Assembly (NCBI GenBank): GCA_930367205.1
Contig: OV884009.1
Span: 39,317,841 to 39,381,840, forward strand
Source of the DNA: Acanthosoma haemorrhoidale
Lineage: Eukaryota; Arthropoda; Insecta; Hemiptera; Acanthosomatidae
Reading direction: 5' to 3'
DNA length: 64,000 nt
Shown piece by piece: positions 36,879 through 49,974 of the stretch (position 1 is the first letter of the stretch; every line of letters starts with the position of its first letter). The position numbers were made by a program, and so were the translations under genes. A model generated the notes under the pieces. That model was not told the DNA's origin. It was given only the letters and a program-made list of their open reading frames with translations, and made no database searches.

Positions 36879-38178
36879 TTATAAAAAAAAACAACAAAAA
36901 AATCCGTCCGTAGCACAGTTGACCAGTCGTCACAGTTAAGACTACTTGTCTTCAATCAGACGCTGCTTAGATAGATGGGGGAAAAATCAGAAATAAGTAC
37001 CTTGTGGATAACAATGAAGTACCAATAAAAAAATTATTGCTGCCATACGAAAAGAACCATTATATTGTAAAGAAAAAAGGCAAAGTGAAATGAATTGTAA
37101 ACCTTTTTAAGATAAGAAACAGAATACTAGACAGAATCTTAGATTCAAGTTTAGTATAATTATCTCACAATTATAAGTTAATTTAAAATAAACGTTGCAC
37201 AGTCAAGCAGTCCTCAACAGGGTATTTTTTCCTCAAGGAAGATGGAACAGGTAAGCTTAACAGAAGGAAATGGGAGGATCATTTGTGAATGACAATCAAC
37301 TGTCAAAATACGTAATAAGTGCTCCCTCCGTCTGAGCTGACTGGCTTATTGTGTCAGTTACGAGGAGTATAGTTATAAATACGGGCGGAAAATGTCATAT
37401 CTAGGGAGGGTATCAGGATCGCTCCAGTGGAAAATAGATCATAAAGTGAGGTAGTCGTCCTGGAAGATGAGGCAATTTCCCTTTTACTGTTAATAAAAGT
37501 AAACACAAAGGAAGAATATTGGCCCGTAATGAACTGTTGCGTCCGTGTTGATTAGATATATTACTCCGGATACATTACGATATCACATACAGCAGTCATT
37601 ATCAACGCGCTTATTAACTGAAACAATAATTATCAAAATCTCTCTCTTGTCTCCAAACAAGCTTCATATAAAATTTTTTAAATTTAAAAATAGTTTCTGG
37701 AGCCTGATAATAATAAGAAAAATGGCCGGCGACTTTTTTCGTGTTCGATTTTTGTTCTTAAGCTACACCTTAATTAAACTCTGGCCAAGAACGCATCAAA
37801 ATATTTCAAAGTGTTGTACAATATACATACGGAAACAAGATGATCGCCCATGAATAAAAGTAGAGCCATTCCGTCAGACTCTAAAGCTTTAAAAGTGTCA
37901 GTATTTAATTTTGAGACAAAGGTAGTTGATGAGTAATTATTTACATAATTTATTATTTCTAATAACAACTCAATCAATAATTGATCTTATTATCAAAAGA
38001 TGCGCTCTTGCATATTTCAATTAACCTCGTGCCGTGGGTATTATGTTGCTGGGTAATTATGACTTTAAGTATTAACCGAAAGTTTATTGAGGAGCAATCA
38101 TGCTTAAAAGAGTTCACTTTTATTAGTTAGTACAAGTTTTGCCATACCAAATTTGTTTACCCATCCGCTAGACTTCCT
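36879..38178. other. No recognised gene
   Basis: AT-rich with a more balanced patch near 37250-37500. Short ORFs only, with no family resemblance. Confidence 0.45.
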
Positions 38179-38455
38179 ACTTTTTTTTTTTTTTTTTTTT
38201 TTTAACTTTTTGCATTGTGCTAAAATTACAATCTGCCTAATAACAATAAGTAATTGCAATTTTTTTATTATAATATTTACAATTCATCATTCACTGGCTC
38301 ATTCATACAGTATTTACAAACAACAAAATTCCACATGGTTGTCACCTCCCTCGCATGCGAAGAGGAAAGGGAGTCTTGGGAAGTCCTCTACGCTCCTCCT
38401 TCAGCCACGTCACCAGATACGAGCCAGTGGAGGCTGACGAAGAGCGCGAGAGTTC
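38179..38455 (-). repeat. Jockey family 3' tail copy with poly(A)
   Basis: Minus strand: GCGCTCTTCGTCAGCCTCCA near 38445, GGTGACGTGGCTGAAGGAGG, CATGTGGAATTTTG, TTTGTAAATACTGTATGAAT and TTACTTATTG, ending TTTTAGCACAATGC near 38210. About eight bases later a pure T run of 24 or 25 at about 38179-38203 reads as a poly(A) tail on the minus strand. No ORF2 remains. Overlapping ORFs here on the plus strand are shadows. Confidence 0.87.
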
Positions 38456-38650
38456 TTACTTTTAAAATATTTGGTACACATATGGTTCACGATGGTCACC
38501 TATCTCCAAAATTTCTGTGATGTATGTCTGAGACACTTACTTCTGAAGTCAGTAAAACAAAAATAAAATATTTCGCTTAATATATGCTATACGTGGGGAC
38601 ACATAATTCACCGTACAGTATTACGAGTAAATGAAAATTAGAATAATATT

Positions 38651-38698
38651 CGTAAATCGTTCCGGCTTCTATACAATCAGAAGCCGGAACGATTTACG
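38651..38698. repeat. Perfect 20-bp inverted repeat with 8-bp loop
   Basis: CGTAAATCGTTCCGGCTTCT at 38651-38670 is the exact reverse complement of 38679-38698, with loop ATACAATC. The arm is GC-richer than its surroundings. Flanking bases do not extend the pairing. No element with matching ends is seen nearby. Confidence 0.9.
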
Positions 38699-39099
38699 CA
38701 TTCGGTCTTAACGATATTCAAACTGAGATCGAGTACGGCGCTGGTCAGAACTGGAATTGAATGGACATGATTACGCAGGCCGGTAATGGCACTGTGGTCA
38801 GGGTACGCTAGTGTGCGTGTCAGCATGTGTTAGCGCCAATCATTACATGCATCATTAATATAACAAAGCGCCCGTTCAATTCATGCCATTATTGAAGGCT
38901 AATACCGGGCCTGCATACGAAGAACCATCTGTGATATGTAAAGGTAATTTCTCTACAACTATTGAAAAATTAACTATTCACCATGGAGAAACCGTAACAA
39001 ACATGGCTGCTTGGCAGAAATCGAGAGGAAAGACTACTGATTATCGCCTGTTCACATGGCGATATCAATATAAAATTTAAATATTTACTAGAAACCTTT

Positions 39100-39356
39100 C
39101 GTAGAACTAATAATACAACGGTGTTCGTAGTTGGCATCAGAGAGCTGTTATTAGTGCTATCCTGTAACCTCACAACTTTAGTTTCGGTTTCCATTAAGGA
39201 ATTCACCACTTCGTTATTCTAGTAACCGCTCATTCAACCTCAAAACTGATTGAACCAGGCCCTTTCGGGAAAGACAAATTCCATTTAGCAATCGGTGATC
39301 GAACCCGGGTCCCTGCTTATAAACGTTATCGTGCTAATCGCTAAACTAGAATCGTG
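39100..39356 (-). repeat. tRNA-headed SINE, minus strand
   Basis: On the minus strand, CTAGTTTAGCGATTAGCA at 39349-39332 fits a pol III A box, and GGGTTCGATCACC at 39306-39294 fits a B box at tRNA-like spacing. The body continues for about 190 bases without coding potential. The head resembles that of the SINE at 566. The 3' boundary near 39100 is approximate. Confidence 0.55.
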
Positions 39357-40004
39357 GGTAAATACGTTACTTATATAAATGTAATTTAACATTGTAATAT
39401 CTGAATGAATTTTACTTTGTTTTTATCTCCACTTCTAATAGACAAAACGGGGTTTTTATCAATTTCGAATAAAGACATTAAAAAACACTGAGTCATTCAG
39501 AAACCTGTGTTCGTTTAGTAAAACGATTGGTGCTTACACACGTGCAATTCTAACTTAATTGTTTATTAACTGCGTAAGCAATCGCAAAATTAAGCTAATT
39601 TCGTCATATTAATTTTTTTTTCACATTTCCCTTTAGATTGTATTTAGTCTTTAGTTACCACTTTTTACAGGAAAAGTTATTTAAACGAATATTCCCAGGT
39701 TTCTTTTTTCAGGATGAATCAATAATTTAAAATTAACAAAAAAAAACAAAGAGAAACTTTTCTGATCCCACCTAACGAGAGCATTCGTTTGATACGTTAC
39801 ACAGAAAAATGCTTAGGAAAATTCTCTTTGAAGTGCGAAAAATTTTTTTTTTCTTAACGAGAATATATTCCCAGCATTTTCTCCTTTCTCTGGAGCAATC
39901 AACACCCTATGTACATAACCCCTTCCGTGATTAAGTTTTTTTTTTGCTTTTTTTAAGAGCGTTTGGGAATTATTTAAATTACACTGGAGGAACCGAGAAT
40001 TATG

Positions 40005-40130
40005 TAAATTATGTTAGTGGATTTGTATTGCATTGCGACTTACGTGATTCGGATTCGATCCCGCATAAATTACCTCTCGTAGCAATAAAGGTCACTTACC
40101 TGTGATCGCATTGATAGCCCTAATCATTTT
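40005..40130 (+). repeat. Decayed SINE head
   Basis: TTAGTGGATTTGTATTGCAT at about 40014 followed by a B box GGATTCGATCCC at 40051-40062 has the spacing of a tRNA-derived head. The body after it is unlike the other two SINEs. Confidence 0.4.
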
Positions 40131-43100
40131 ACGAAGGGAACACACGGCATGTTCTGTCCATTTTTTTTTTTTTTCTCCGGCGTTTTGAATATGGATTTTC
40201 ACTCACTTGAAACACATGCTACAACTGACTGCACATGGTAAAACATTTGTATACGCTTTCCCACTTCATTTTGAGCCCATCGTTTGGTTCAGAGCCGAGA
40301 TATTTTAGCTATATATATTTTAGTAGGATGCAAAATTAAGGACCCTGATGTCCTGTACATATTAAGCTAAAATATGTAACTATTGTAATAAAACTATAAC
40401 AACAAGAAGTCATTGAAACTGCTACTAACATCGCATTTGTAACTTTTCCTTTAATGGTATTTCCAATAAATTAAGCAAAATCAGCCCTATAAAAAATAAT
40501 GAAGGGTCATTAATAACTGAATCAGATAAATTATAAATCATAAATATAATATTTTTTTATATTACTGAATATAGTATCAAAGTAAAGTCTTCTGATTAAC
40601 AATATAGTCATTTTGGGGTTTAAGTGGACTATAATTAGGTACAGTCATAAGTTTATTTGTAAAAAATAATGACGTTTGCATAAATTTCTACATGATATAC
40701 TTTGCTAAAATTTAAAGTTCAGTGTCTTGTAATGAAGTTGTTAATATGCAATATTTCAAGGCATAATTTGACTATAATTATAAAACGTGATTAGAATCGT
40801 GTTTGCTATATCTTTACTAATTGGAGGATACATGGCACGGATTGGGTTAACAATGTTTATTTAACAGTTATCCATGCATTTCTAAAAGCCTTTTACTTAA
40901 TTTATCGATCGCGGTCAATGAATCATCTATTTATTCAAAAAAACAAATTTACATGATCCCTTTGTCCACATTCATGTAATTCTAAAATTCAAAACTATAT
41001 TCTGCATAGGCAGGCATTTTTTTTTCAGTTGAGGTACATTAAAAGTGCGAGAAAATAAAAGCTACTTCAAGTCTCAGTTAAGAACCGTCTTATGTCTGTG
41101 AGTCAGTTTGCACATTCTGTCATAAAAACAATTTGGCTGTATTTTTCAGTGTATCTAAAGAGAAAGAAATCCCCAGTATTGATAACAAAATATTTCAAGG
41201 GCTGGTTAAGAAGTTTCATCAGATTTATTGTTTCCTCGAGGCTTAATGCCCAGATGAAAAAGGTAACGGAAAAATAATTTCAATATCGAAGTTATATATA
41301 GAAGTATTTAGAGCCACCAGTCCATATTTGATGTCGTTCCGGCCGATTTGACCAAGAAGTCAAAAATGTTTATTAGAGTTGTAGTTATAATATTGTTTTT
41401 TTTTTTTTAAAAGTGCTTTTTATTGATTGAGATGGTTCAACAAATGTAATGAAGTATTTTGGTTTAAAAAAAATACCAAGGAGTAGAAATTGAAGCCAGG
41501 GCAGATCTATTTTGGAGGTTGTTTGTCACCGATATTTCAGCTCTTCTCAATTTCTGATGATTGAAAAAAAAGACGAATAAAATTGACGGAGGTCTATAAG
41601 ATAACAAGGTTTGAATTCTGGCTAAATAAATAGCCTAAAGGCTGTCACAACATTGTTGCAAGGTGTCAGCGAGGGGTATTCTCAATGGCGTATCTAATTC
41701 CAGTGATGGGAGTGTTATGTATTTAACAGCTTTGTCGTGGGAAATAAGATCCCGTGAACAGGCAACAGGTGGCGGCCCTTTCCCATTCAAAACGTTTTCT
41801 CACCACAGTAGGTCTCTATATTTGCTAATTCAACCTACATTGTTGTCTCACTAAACTTTTATAATATTTTTTTCTTTCTTAATTGCTTAAACACAAAAAC
41901 CCATAAATTCGCCAATCGATGATTACATAGACTTATCTAACCTTTCCGTTGATGTTAATATCCCGTTTGTTCAATCACCTTCAGCTACCAAAATTTTCAT
42001 TTCCACTTCCTTAGTAATCTTAATCTGTATGATAGTGCTTTATACTTCCATAACCAGAATTACGCCTAAGGTGGAGGTGGCTTTGAAGCCTCCAAACCAA
42101 CTTGCATTTTGTTTAAAATGAACTTTATTGAGTAGGTATTACTAAAAAGACAAGTTAAGTGGTATTCGCTAAAAAGCACGGCTTCTCCGTTCGCTAGGAA
42201 GGTACAGCTTGGATGAATCAGACCTGCCGTCGCAGTTAAATACAGAAATGAGCTTCGGGGCATTTCTTCTCTACGTCTAAAAGTGGAAGGACTTTCAGGG
42301 TCTTGGCCACTTCACCATCTCGAAGATGGTGGTACAGGTTGAGCAACTGTGGCATCGCATACATAGAATAACCTAGGATTAGGTTGTCAATACGTAGGTT
42401 AAGATATATATATATTTAGGTAAAGAATGGGAAGCGCTGATTGCAAATAGTTTATAGTTACCAACAATAGTTACCAAATAGTGTTCAAAAAGTTTATATT
42501 TTATTTTCATGAATAAATACTGTTTATGAGCATAAAACAAGGTGCGCTGACGGGCACAACAATCCCAATCGCACGGGAATATATGTGCTACTGTCTTCGA
42601 ATACCCCATGAGCACGTCTCACGTGCTTAAGCGAAAACTCCATATGGGAAATCGTTGCCAGAAGGAGGACAAAAGTTTCTTTTAATGTATTTTAATTCCC
42701 TCTGAGATTGACTGCTCCTTCGGTGGGGACTTGTGCACTCATGAACTTATCACCACCCAACTTGCCCTAAACATCCCATGGTTCACTTTGAGTATATATA
42801 AAATCAAAAATAACTTCTATATCTTACTATTTTTACAACATAATAATACTATCATTCAACTTTATGTTATCCTTAAATTCAATTATTTTGTTTCCCACTG
42901 TTGGTGACTTTTTCGAGAGACACATCAAGTTTTTTTTACTCGTTGCATCACCTAACCAACCCAGTGTTTAACACTATGACCCCACCGCCCCTCCCGCATC
43001 GATAGCAACAGACTGTCGGGTGAAAATTATTTTAAGAATTAGTATGTAACTTAGTTTTAAGTTTGATCAAAAAGGTGAGCCACATAACTTTTATTAGAGT

Positions 43101-43557
43101 CACTTTAGTCCAGTCATGTATAATGTGTATCATTATACTTGTTTATTCATGATATAATTTTTATTAAATAACAAAACATGTATATAATGTAGTGACGCTA
43201 CAGGAAATACAAAAATAATATGAAAATAGATTCGCCTGAGGATCTATAATTGTATACAATTATCTGTAAATTTAAAGGGGCTAAAAAAAATATACTTTTA
43301 TTGTCATCTCAGGCTCATTAGTGCAATAGAGGGAGGTTGTACAACTCACACATATTAACATATGTGTGCTTCTTTTTGGATTGTGTGCTGTTTAAAATAT
43401 TGTTTTGTTATTATTATTTTCCCTGTGTTATATTGCTATTTTATTGTTGTTTTTTTTAGGAGAGTTATTTTTTTGCTTGTTAGTACATGCTGTTATTCCG
43501 TCTCATGGTCCTAGAATAAAGTTTTTTTTTCTATTTGATATATTACTACCTAAATAT
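40131..43557. other. AT-rich DNA without recognised genes
   Basis: Nothing recognised except two balanced patches, about 41640-41840 and about 42060-42370. The latter contains short repeats of GGAGG and AGATGGTGG. Neither shows a protein family. Confidence 0.45.
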
Positions 43558-43619
43558 TTATGTATATGCGTACTGGTAAATAATTTTTGAATCCATGTAG
43601 TGATGTTTTCTATGCATGT

Positions 43620-43905
43620 TTCTAGAGCTCCAAGGGATGACCATGTCTAATGATTTGACGTTGGCTCTGAGGGAAAAGCTGTAAACGGATCGAAGAGGGG
43701 TTGGTTGGCCGATCGTCGATGTAGCCAAACAGGCCAATAGAGGAACCAACTCTATGGTAAGTTACATAAAAGACCCCGACAACGGACCCGCAGCCCGTGG
43801 GGCCATTCGCCAACTTGCTCGAGAAAGAATTCGTCTTCACCACTTTCTCTTTAATCAAGGAGTTCCCGGGCACAAAAGCCTTCCCCCGCCCACTCTTCCT
43901 CCTCT
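43620..43905 (+). other. GC-rich island with helix-turn-helix-like reading
   Basis: Composition changes abruptly against AT-rich flanks. A plus frame gives MSNDLTLALREKL, a stop, then WPIVDVAKQANRGTNSMVSY and PAARGAIRQLARERIR. The DVAK.AN pattern followed by a second amphipathic segment resembles a helix-turn-helix such as the LacI type, but the spacing is one residue off and chance similarity is quite possible. Splice-like signals exist (TTTCTAG at 43619-43625, GGTAAGT at 43756-43762), but all three plus frames between them contain stops. The minus strand has an 83-codon ORF (43622-43873) without recognised domains. Origin is unknown. Confidence 0.25.
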
Positions 43906-45984
43906 CTTTCCTTTGTCAAATACTGTATACTGTTCACTCGTAATGACAATTCGAATATCATGTATATTTATTTTTTTGGTTCCGTTTTAAAATAAATTGA
44001 ATAAACCGTAGATTTAGTAGGTCTGTTTTTTCTTTTTGCCCCCTGTCCATTCTAATGGAATCAAATGTTATATAGGAAACACATGACAAATATTACAAGC
44101 TTCATTAATTATTTAATTACTTGGTATACAAATCAATTATTTTATAATTTAAGTAGTGTATTTAATTATAGATCTCGATATAATGATTAAGGATAATTTG
44201 TTTGGGTTTTCTAAATAATAATCATTAACGTAGTTTTAGTCACTTTCACGCAACTAGTATTTTTTAGAGGAATGATATTTTTAAAACTAGTCTAATTTTA
44301 TTCCCCAATAAAAGTAATCTCATAAAATAAAGCCATTATTAAATTAATTAGTAAAATTAACGTTTTCCTGTCGTACTAAATAGAATATCAATAACATAGT
44401 ATATTTTCCTGTCGTCCTCATTAATAATATGTGACACGTGGTGGGGCTTTATTGGGCAATGCCAACAGCGTATTATTTAAACTGTCATCCAATTTGTGTT
44501 CGCAGCAGTAACGAGACTTAATTGTGTTATGCATCATACATGATTTGATATTATGCACGTGCTCATTAAATCCTTCAGCAACAGTGACGTGTTCACCTCA
44601 TGATGAACACGTTTAGATCGAGAAACTTATTCCTAGGTTTTAACCCAACTCGATTTCTAGTTTACTAGGCTAGTAGTGAGTACATGTTTTCGGCAAATCA
44701 AAATACTAACAATTTTCAATACAAATTTGCTACAGCTACTAAAATTCAAGCTCAAACGTATGGTTAGGCATAAAAAAATGATATCATTTATCTGTTCACA
44801 GTTTTGTATCAAAGTTGTTGTTGATTTCCTCTTTTTTTAAACATTTATAAAAACACCAAACAGTTTAACAAGGTTTAGAAAATAATTAAATTTGGAGAAG
44901 TTTAAAATGTTCTGGAATCTAATTTCCAATAATATTTATTTTTAATGTTTAAAAGATTTACAGATTTAAAAGGTTTACAGAGTTTTGAAATAAACATTTC
45001 AAAGCCCACAAAACACTTTCACATAGAATTAAAAAATAATTAAAACACACTATTACTTTATAATTACTCATATCAACTTATGATAAATTAAAGAACCGCT
45101 TATAAGTATGGCACTCAACCATAACTTAAAACATAAAAAAAAATTTTTAGGACCAACATCTGCGATAACGCCACAGGTATATGATACATACTTTATACCT
45201 GATATACATATATGATAAATCTAACGAATACATCCTGTGTACAGTTCATCGAAGCCTATCGATTACTGGAGGTAATCAAACGATGGGGGTGGTAAATTAA
45301 AAGAAGCAAATACGGCCGAAAGAGATTGGGTCGAGATATTCGAAGGGTTGGTTTCTAAATTGGTTTCACCCCGCCATTCATCGACTGACGTTCAAACCTA
45401 TAGCTGTAAGAGATGCTGGGGAAGAATTTGTTGAAACTCACAGCTATATTTTATACATTATACCATATTATCCACATATGTACATATATAATATAAATTA
45501 CAGCTACAAAATGGATTGTGATGCAATTTTTACCCATTTTTTTTTTTTTGCCCAAGATCGGAATCCATCCATCTTTTACTCTTGCCCCCATCGATCTTGC
45601 CACTGGAAGGCCTCTCATATACAAGCTTGTGGTGATAATAAAACTGCCCCAAAGAAAGAAGAAAATATAAAATGTGTATTACAAACTCTGAGGGAGAAGA
45701 GAGCTTTTGTGCAGTGGATATCCTTTTTTTTGGGGGGGGGGGATATCGTAAACTCGAATTAACTTTGGAAGAAGTGTATTATAAAAAAAGACAATACGAA
45801 AATTTCTCTAAACAATAATACCTTGTCCATGTTTTTCTTTATGCATTCTATTTGTATTTATGGATTATTTATATCAACTTGTTATTATCTAATTTTGTTT
45901 AGGTCTAATTTTGCTACCATTGCAACATATCTAACTTAGTGTTTTATTTTTTAAAACATGAAACCTTTATGTTTTCACCATACT
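43906..45984. other. No gene; two balanced patches
   Basis: About 44430-44640 is notably complex, including GGGCAATGCCAACAGCG and repeated CACGTG/ACGTG E-box-like words (GACACGTGG, GCACGTGC, TGACGTG). About 45240-45420 also has balanced composition. The remainder is AT-rich. Confidence 0.4.
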
Positions 45985-46075
45985 ATCATGGACTAACAAT
46001 TGTAATTAAGAATATAAGGCAATATATGAATTATAATCAGAGGAAAAGTCCACGATAGGCTGTGATATATCACAT
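45985..46075 (-). repeat. LINE family B, 3' untranslated fragment
   Basis: ACTAACAATTGTAATTAAGA, GGCAATATATGAATTATAAT and GGCTGTGATATATCA align over about 80 bp with 47154-47235. The longer copy there continues into a LINE C-terminal reading on the minus strand, which sets the orientation. Confidence 0.6.
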
Positions 46076-46145
46076 CACATCCATATCATGTGATATTATA
46101 TATTATGTGATATGTGATTATGTGATATTATCATATCCATATTAT
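46035..46145. repeat. ATGTGATA-rich simple repeat
   Basis: Interleaved TGTGATA, TATCACA and CATATCAT words make a low-complexity, partly palindromic tract that overlaps the end of the LINE fragment. Confidence 0.75.
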
Positions 46146-47149
46146 TTTTCCACTGAGGTAAAATTTGCAACAAATACTGATTCCTAATTTCCCGGTAGGT
46201 CCTGTGTTGATATGAAATTTTGCAAGTCTGCCACATTTGGTACAAAGAAAACGAAAAAATCTTAACCATATCCGCAATACACCAAGTAGTTTATAATTAT
46301 TTAAACTGTACAGTCGTAAAGTGATTCAAATTTTCATCAAAAAAGAATTTCCTCCAGTTTCATGTAGAGAAGTGATATATTGAGCGAAACACTATACACG
46401 ATGCCCAACTAGAAATAATATAAAACAATATTAGAAATGAAAGAAACCCTACAATTTAATGAAGGTTAGTTATTAATATATTACATTTAACCTAAGAAAA
46501 AACTACGTACCTATTTGATTTCTAATAGGGAATAAATTTAACGACTTAAACATATAATGAAAAATAATAATTACAATGAGTGTTTTATTAAAAAAAGGCA
46601 CTAAAACTGTCAATGAAAAATTTTATTTACCACCGTATTGGGGAATGGTATAATTATAAAAACGTTTTGTTTATCTTTTTGCAACTGACAACCTCTTCTT
46701 TATTGTAATAGCACTTTCGACAGCTCTAAGCGATCACCTTCACTTATCTTTACAATAAAATAAAAACTTTAACTTCGCATATAGAGACAAACTAATTACT
46801 ACTATTATACGTAAAAATGGCCACAGTCACTAAGTAAAATGACTTATTTTGTAATTATCTTTCTATTCTACAACAATTAAAAATCCTTGAAGTTCAAAAA
46901 GACAATAAAACTGACTTATAATGTCAATAAGAATGTTTTCATAGGCGTAACAAATCGTTTAATAGTGCGATTCATCAGTTGTGGTATCGAAACATTCATT
47001 GATATGATAACAAAGAAAAACATATAACATAAATTACATTGACGTGATTAGCTTATAAATTATATTGTGGCAATTTACATAGGTGGTGATTCAAAGAGGT
47101 AACAGCATCATATCGAAACAGAAAAACATAAATCAATATATGTGAATTA

Positions 47150-47410
47150 CATTGACTAACAATTGTAATCGAGAACTTTAGGCAATATATAAATTATAAC
47201 TAGAGGACAAAGTCCATGATCGGCTGTGATATATTAAAATGGGGAACGAATAAAATAAATAGAAAAAATGATGATAATAGTAATGAGTTGTGAATGTTCA
47301 AATGGTTGATAAGGAACTTGTAGTCTTGATTTAAAGATTGGGAAAGTCGGCAAGGGATGAATGATGAATTGAGTTCCAGAGGCTTACGACATGGATACCA
47401 CAAACTATGT
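47150..47410 (-). pseudogene. LINE family B, ORF2 C-terminal end and 3' tail
   Basis: Minus-strand translation from about 47405 gives PLELNSSFIPCRLSQSLNQ and KFLINHLNI, matching the usual LINE ending LWNS.P..I....S...FK..L..HL, with one substitution in LWNS. A stop follows at PIMDFVL, then the untranslated tail shared with 45985-46075. Short and 5' truncated. Confidence 0.6.
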
Positions 47411-48110
47411 CAAAGCGTTTTCCATAACTAAGTATGATGGAGTTTATAAGATCGTTTTTTTATATATTTAAGGATATTTCCAATATTGACACTCATTTAT
47501 TAATTATTTCACACTTTTTTAGACTATTGACTATTAACTCACTAATAAAATAGTTACAAATTTGGTTTCACCAATAATGTTATCACGTTCCAGAATTTAT
47601 GAAAATGACCTACATCCCTCCTAAAATGTTAGTTAAATAGCCTGACCTTAATAGAAAGGTCTCATGAAATATTTTTTTTACCCTTGATATCTTCAGCTCT
47701 AACAAATCCAGTGCGAGTCCGAATTACTGCTTTGTATTCAACGTAGGATCCTAAGCCCTACAAAGCTTCGTTGCTGGGAAGGGGGGGAAGGCACATGTAA
47801 CCGAAGCTAAGCCAACGGTTCGGATCGGAATTCCTTTATTATCGTATACCATCTATTAGCTCTTGGGAGGGGTAGGGGGTAGTAATGTACTCTGTCTACA
47901 ACTGCAGTGATATTCACTGTTTTTTCCTCTGAGATACAAAGAGAACTTTTGAAAAAAAATAATAATTGATCCTTGTGTCTGGTAACGATTTTAATTTATG
48001 TTTTTATTTGGGACTCAATATAAGCAAAAGCCAATAATACTAGACATTTATAAACAATTGCTTTACATTAATTCAAAGCCTTTTTGATAAGATTAGTCGT
48101 TGCATTAAAT
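47411..48110. other. No gene recognised
   Basis: AT-rich with a small GC-rich patch at about 47740-47890 containing G and GGA runs. Confidence 0.45.
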
Positions 48111-48600
48111 CTATCAGTCACACAACTAGGCGAATAATAATAAAATGTACAAACAAACATATCTCAATGACATAAGCTATAAAATAATATAAGCCGTTTT
48201 CTGAGGTCAGTGTGCAATAATGATAAAGCAAACAAAATAGTGAGTTGAATACGGGCCAATTGTAACGATGGAGCGCAAGATAAAGTATATATGTTCTGAT
48301 TGGGGCCATGGATTGCCCAATATATTGATAACATTACGAATTACTGGATTGAAAGGAGATAAGACGCTGGTAAGACCTGGTTATAAAATTTTACAGTGTG
48401 GACTTGAAATTAATGATCCAATGAAAGAGATAGACTAGAATTGTGATATAACAACAACTTTAAATGATCTGGTGCTATGGTTTTTAGGGAGAACTTGATA
48501 AGCAGTTGGAAGATGAAAATAGGTCGGTGAATATGTGGTGATTTCAGAAAGGGTTTGGTCTGATGAAGACCTGAACTGATGAGGACTGAGCCATGTTTTT
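48111..48600 (-). pseudogene. LINE family B, ORF2 C-terminal fragment
   Basis: On the minus strand HSTRSFKVVVISQF, then IGSLISSPHCKIL, a stop, and VLSPFNPVIRNVINIL parallel the conserved (R/H)STRS...F...SF..RTA.LWNSLP...F......FK..VN..L ending of many LINE ORF2 proteins. Nucleotides at 48340-48390 also align with 52490-52545. Several stops break it. It continues to about 48111 as AT-rich tail. Confidence 0.55.
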
Positions 48601-48785
48601 AAGCTGATGTGAACTCAGTACAGTAGGAGGTGGTTGTGAATCTATTGATAATGATTCATAATCTAACTTACTGTCACTGCTCTGTACATACAGTATTCAC
48701 ATTGCACTAATACATGGAAAATTGTGTTTGCTTTTAAAGTCAATAAAATAAATATAAGTACAGATATCATAATAATATTAAAATA

Positions 48786-49058
48786 ACAAGGCGTTGGTTC
48801 TATCACTTAGTTAATACATGGAATTACTAAATACATGTTATTTGAAGATAGTGACATCCGTGATGGTTAATGTTGCTATACCTAGCTAATCACCACCGAA
48901 ATAGGCTAATTAACAATTTCAGTGATAACTAATCGGTGATAGCAACACTTGAGCAAATCACCCGATGAAATTGCTTGTGCTTCTTTCTTTCTCTTCTTCA
49001 GATGCTAGGCTAGATGCAACATCCAATAGAAAATACCATTTTTGGTTTTAGTGTTGGC
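48786..49058 (+). repeat. Unclassified repeat X, copy 1
   Basis: Core 48851-48979 runs from GTGACATCCGTGATGGTTAA through ATGTTGCTATACC and TAGCAACAC to CCCGATGAAATTGCTTGTG. It aligns with copy 2 over the core and about 65 bp upstream, and with copy 3 downstream around GATGCAACATCCAATAGAAA. There is no open frame. Confidence 0.65.
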
Positions 49059-49212
49059 TGGTGAGCCTTGGATTTTAAATTACAAGTTAATATGTATCTT
49101 TATATCTTTTCATTGCCAAGACTGATGATTTAGAATCAAGCTGGTTTTTACTACTCTGAAAAACAGTTTTACATACATTGTTCACAGCATACTGAGGCAG
49201 TATAATATAAAA

Positions 49213-49430
49213 ACAACAAAGTGTAGGTTAATCCACTTGGTCAGTAACCTAATAAATTACAAAATACTATTTGATAGTAGTGACATCTGTCATGGGGAAT
49301 GTTGCTATATCCCATTTATTTACATTAAAATTGACTAGATAACAATACCAATGGCGAATAATTGGTGAATAGCAGCACCAGAGTAAATCTCCCGATGAAA
49401 TTACTAGTGGATTGAAACCATCTTGCTTAC
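49213..49430 (+). repeat. Unclassified repeat X, copy 2
   Basis: Core 49280-49409: GTGACATCTGTCATGGGGAA, ATGTTGCTATATCC, ATAGCAGCACCAGAGTAAAT and CCCGATGAAATTACTAGTG. Same orientation as copy 1, about 430 bp downstream. Confidence 0.65.
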
Positions 49431-49974
49431 AGCCTGTGTTGAAGTTTGTACAAATTTTCTGATAATAATACCCTTATTTAATTGAGATTTAAACCTAGTA
49501 AGATAAGTGACACTGAAAAATTGCCATGATTTTTTCGTCTGAATATTCCTTTACAAACGTATGATGACATCATCATTTCTTTACCATTATTTCAAAATTT
49601 AGTGAGTGGTAAGTTTTTAACTCAAATTTTAGGTGGCAGTTAACATTACCAAATATCAAAGGCACATAACGTGTGTAAAAACGTTGTGTTAAATATTTTC
49701 CAATGCGTGTTAACAAAATGAAATGTATTTTTAAAAATATAATGGCTCAAATCCATTATGCTGATGTTTTATCCCAAGAGCAGTTAATCCATATACCTTT
49801 TTTATCTTCTTTTATTGAGCAACTCGACTGAACATTAATGTACCGTAAATTTTTTTGTTAACCATCAGGATCCACGGGGTTATTAAGGATTTAACGTTTA
49901 TTGTTTATAAGCTTTTTATGGGTAAAAAAACCGGTATGTTCATTTGGTGTCTATACTTTAAGCATATATTGCTC

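Noticed and set aside
43626..43756. Candidate exon between good splice-site-like signals
   Set aside because: All three plus-strand frames contain stop codons, so it cannot be an internal coding exon as read.
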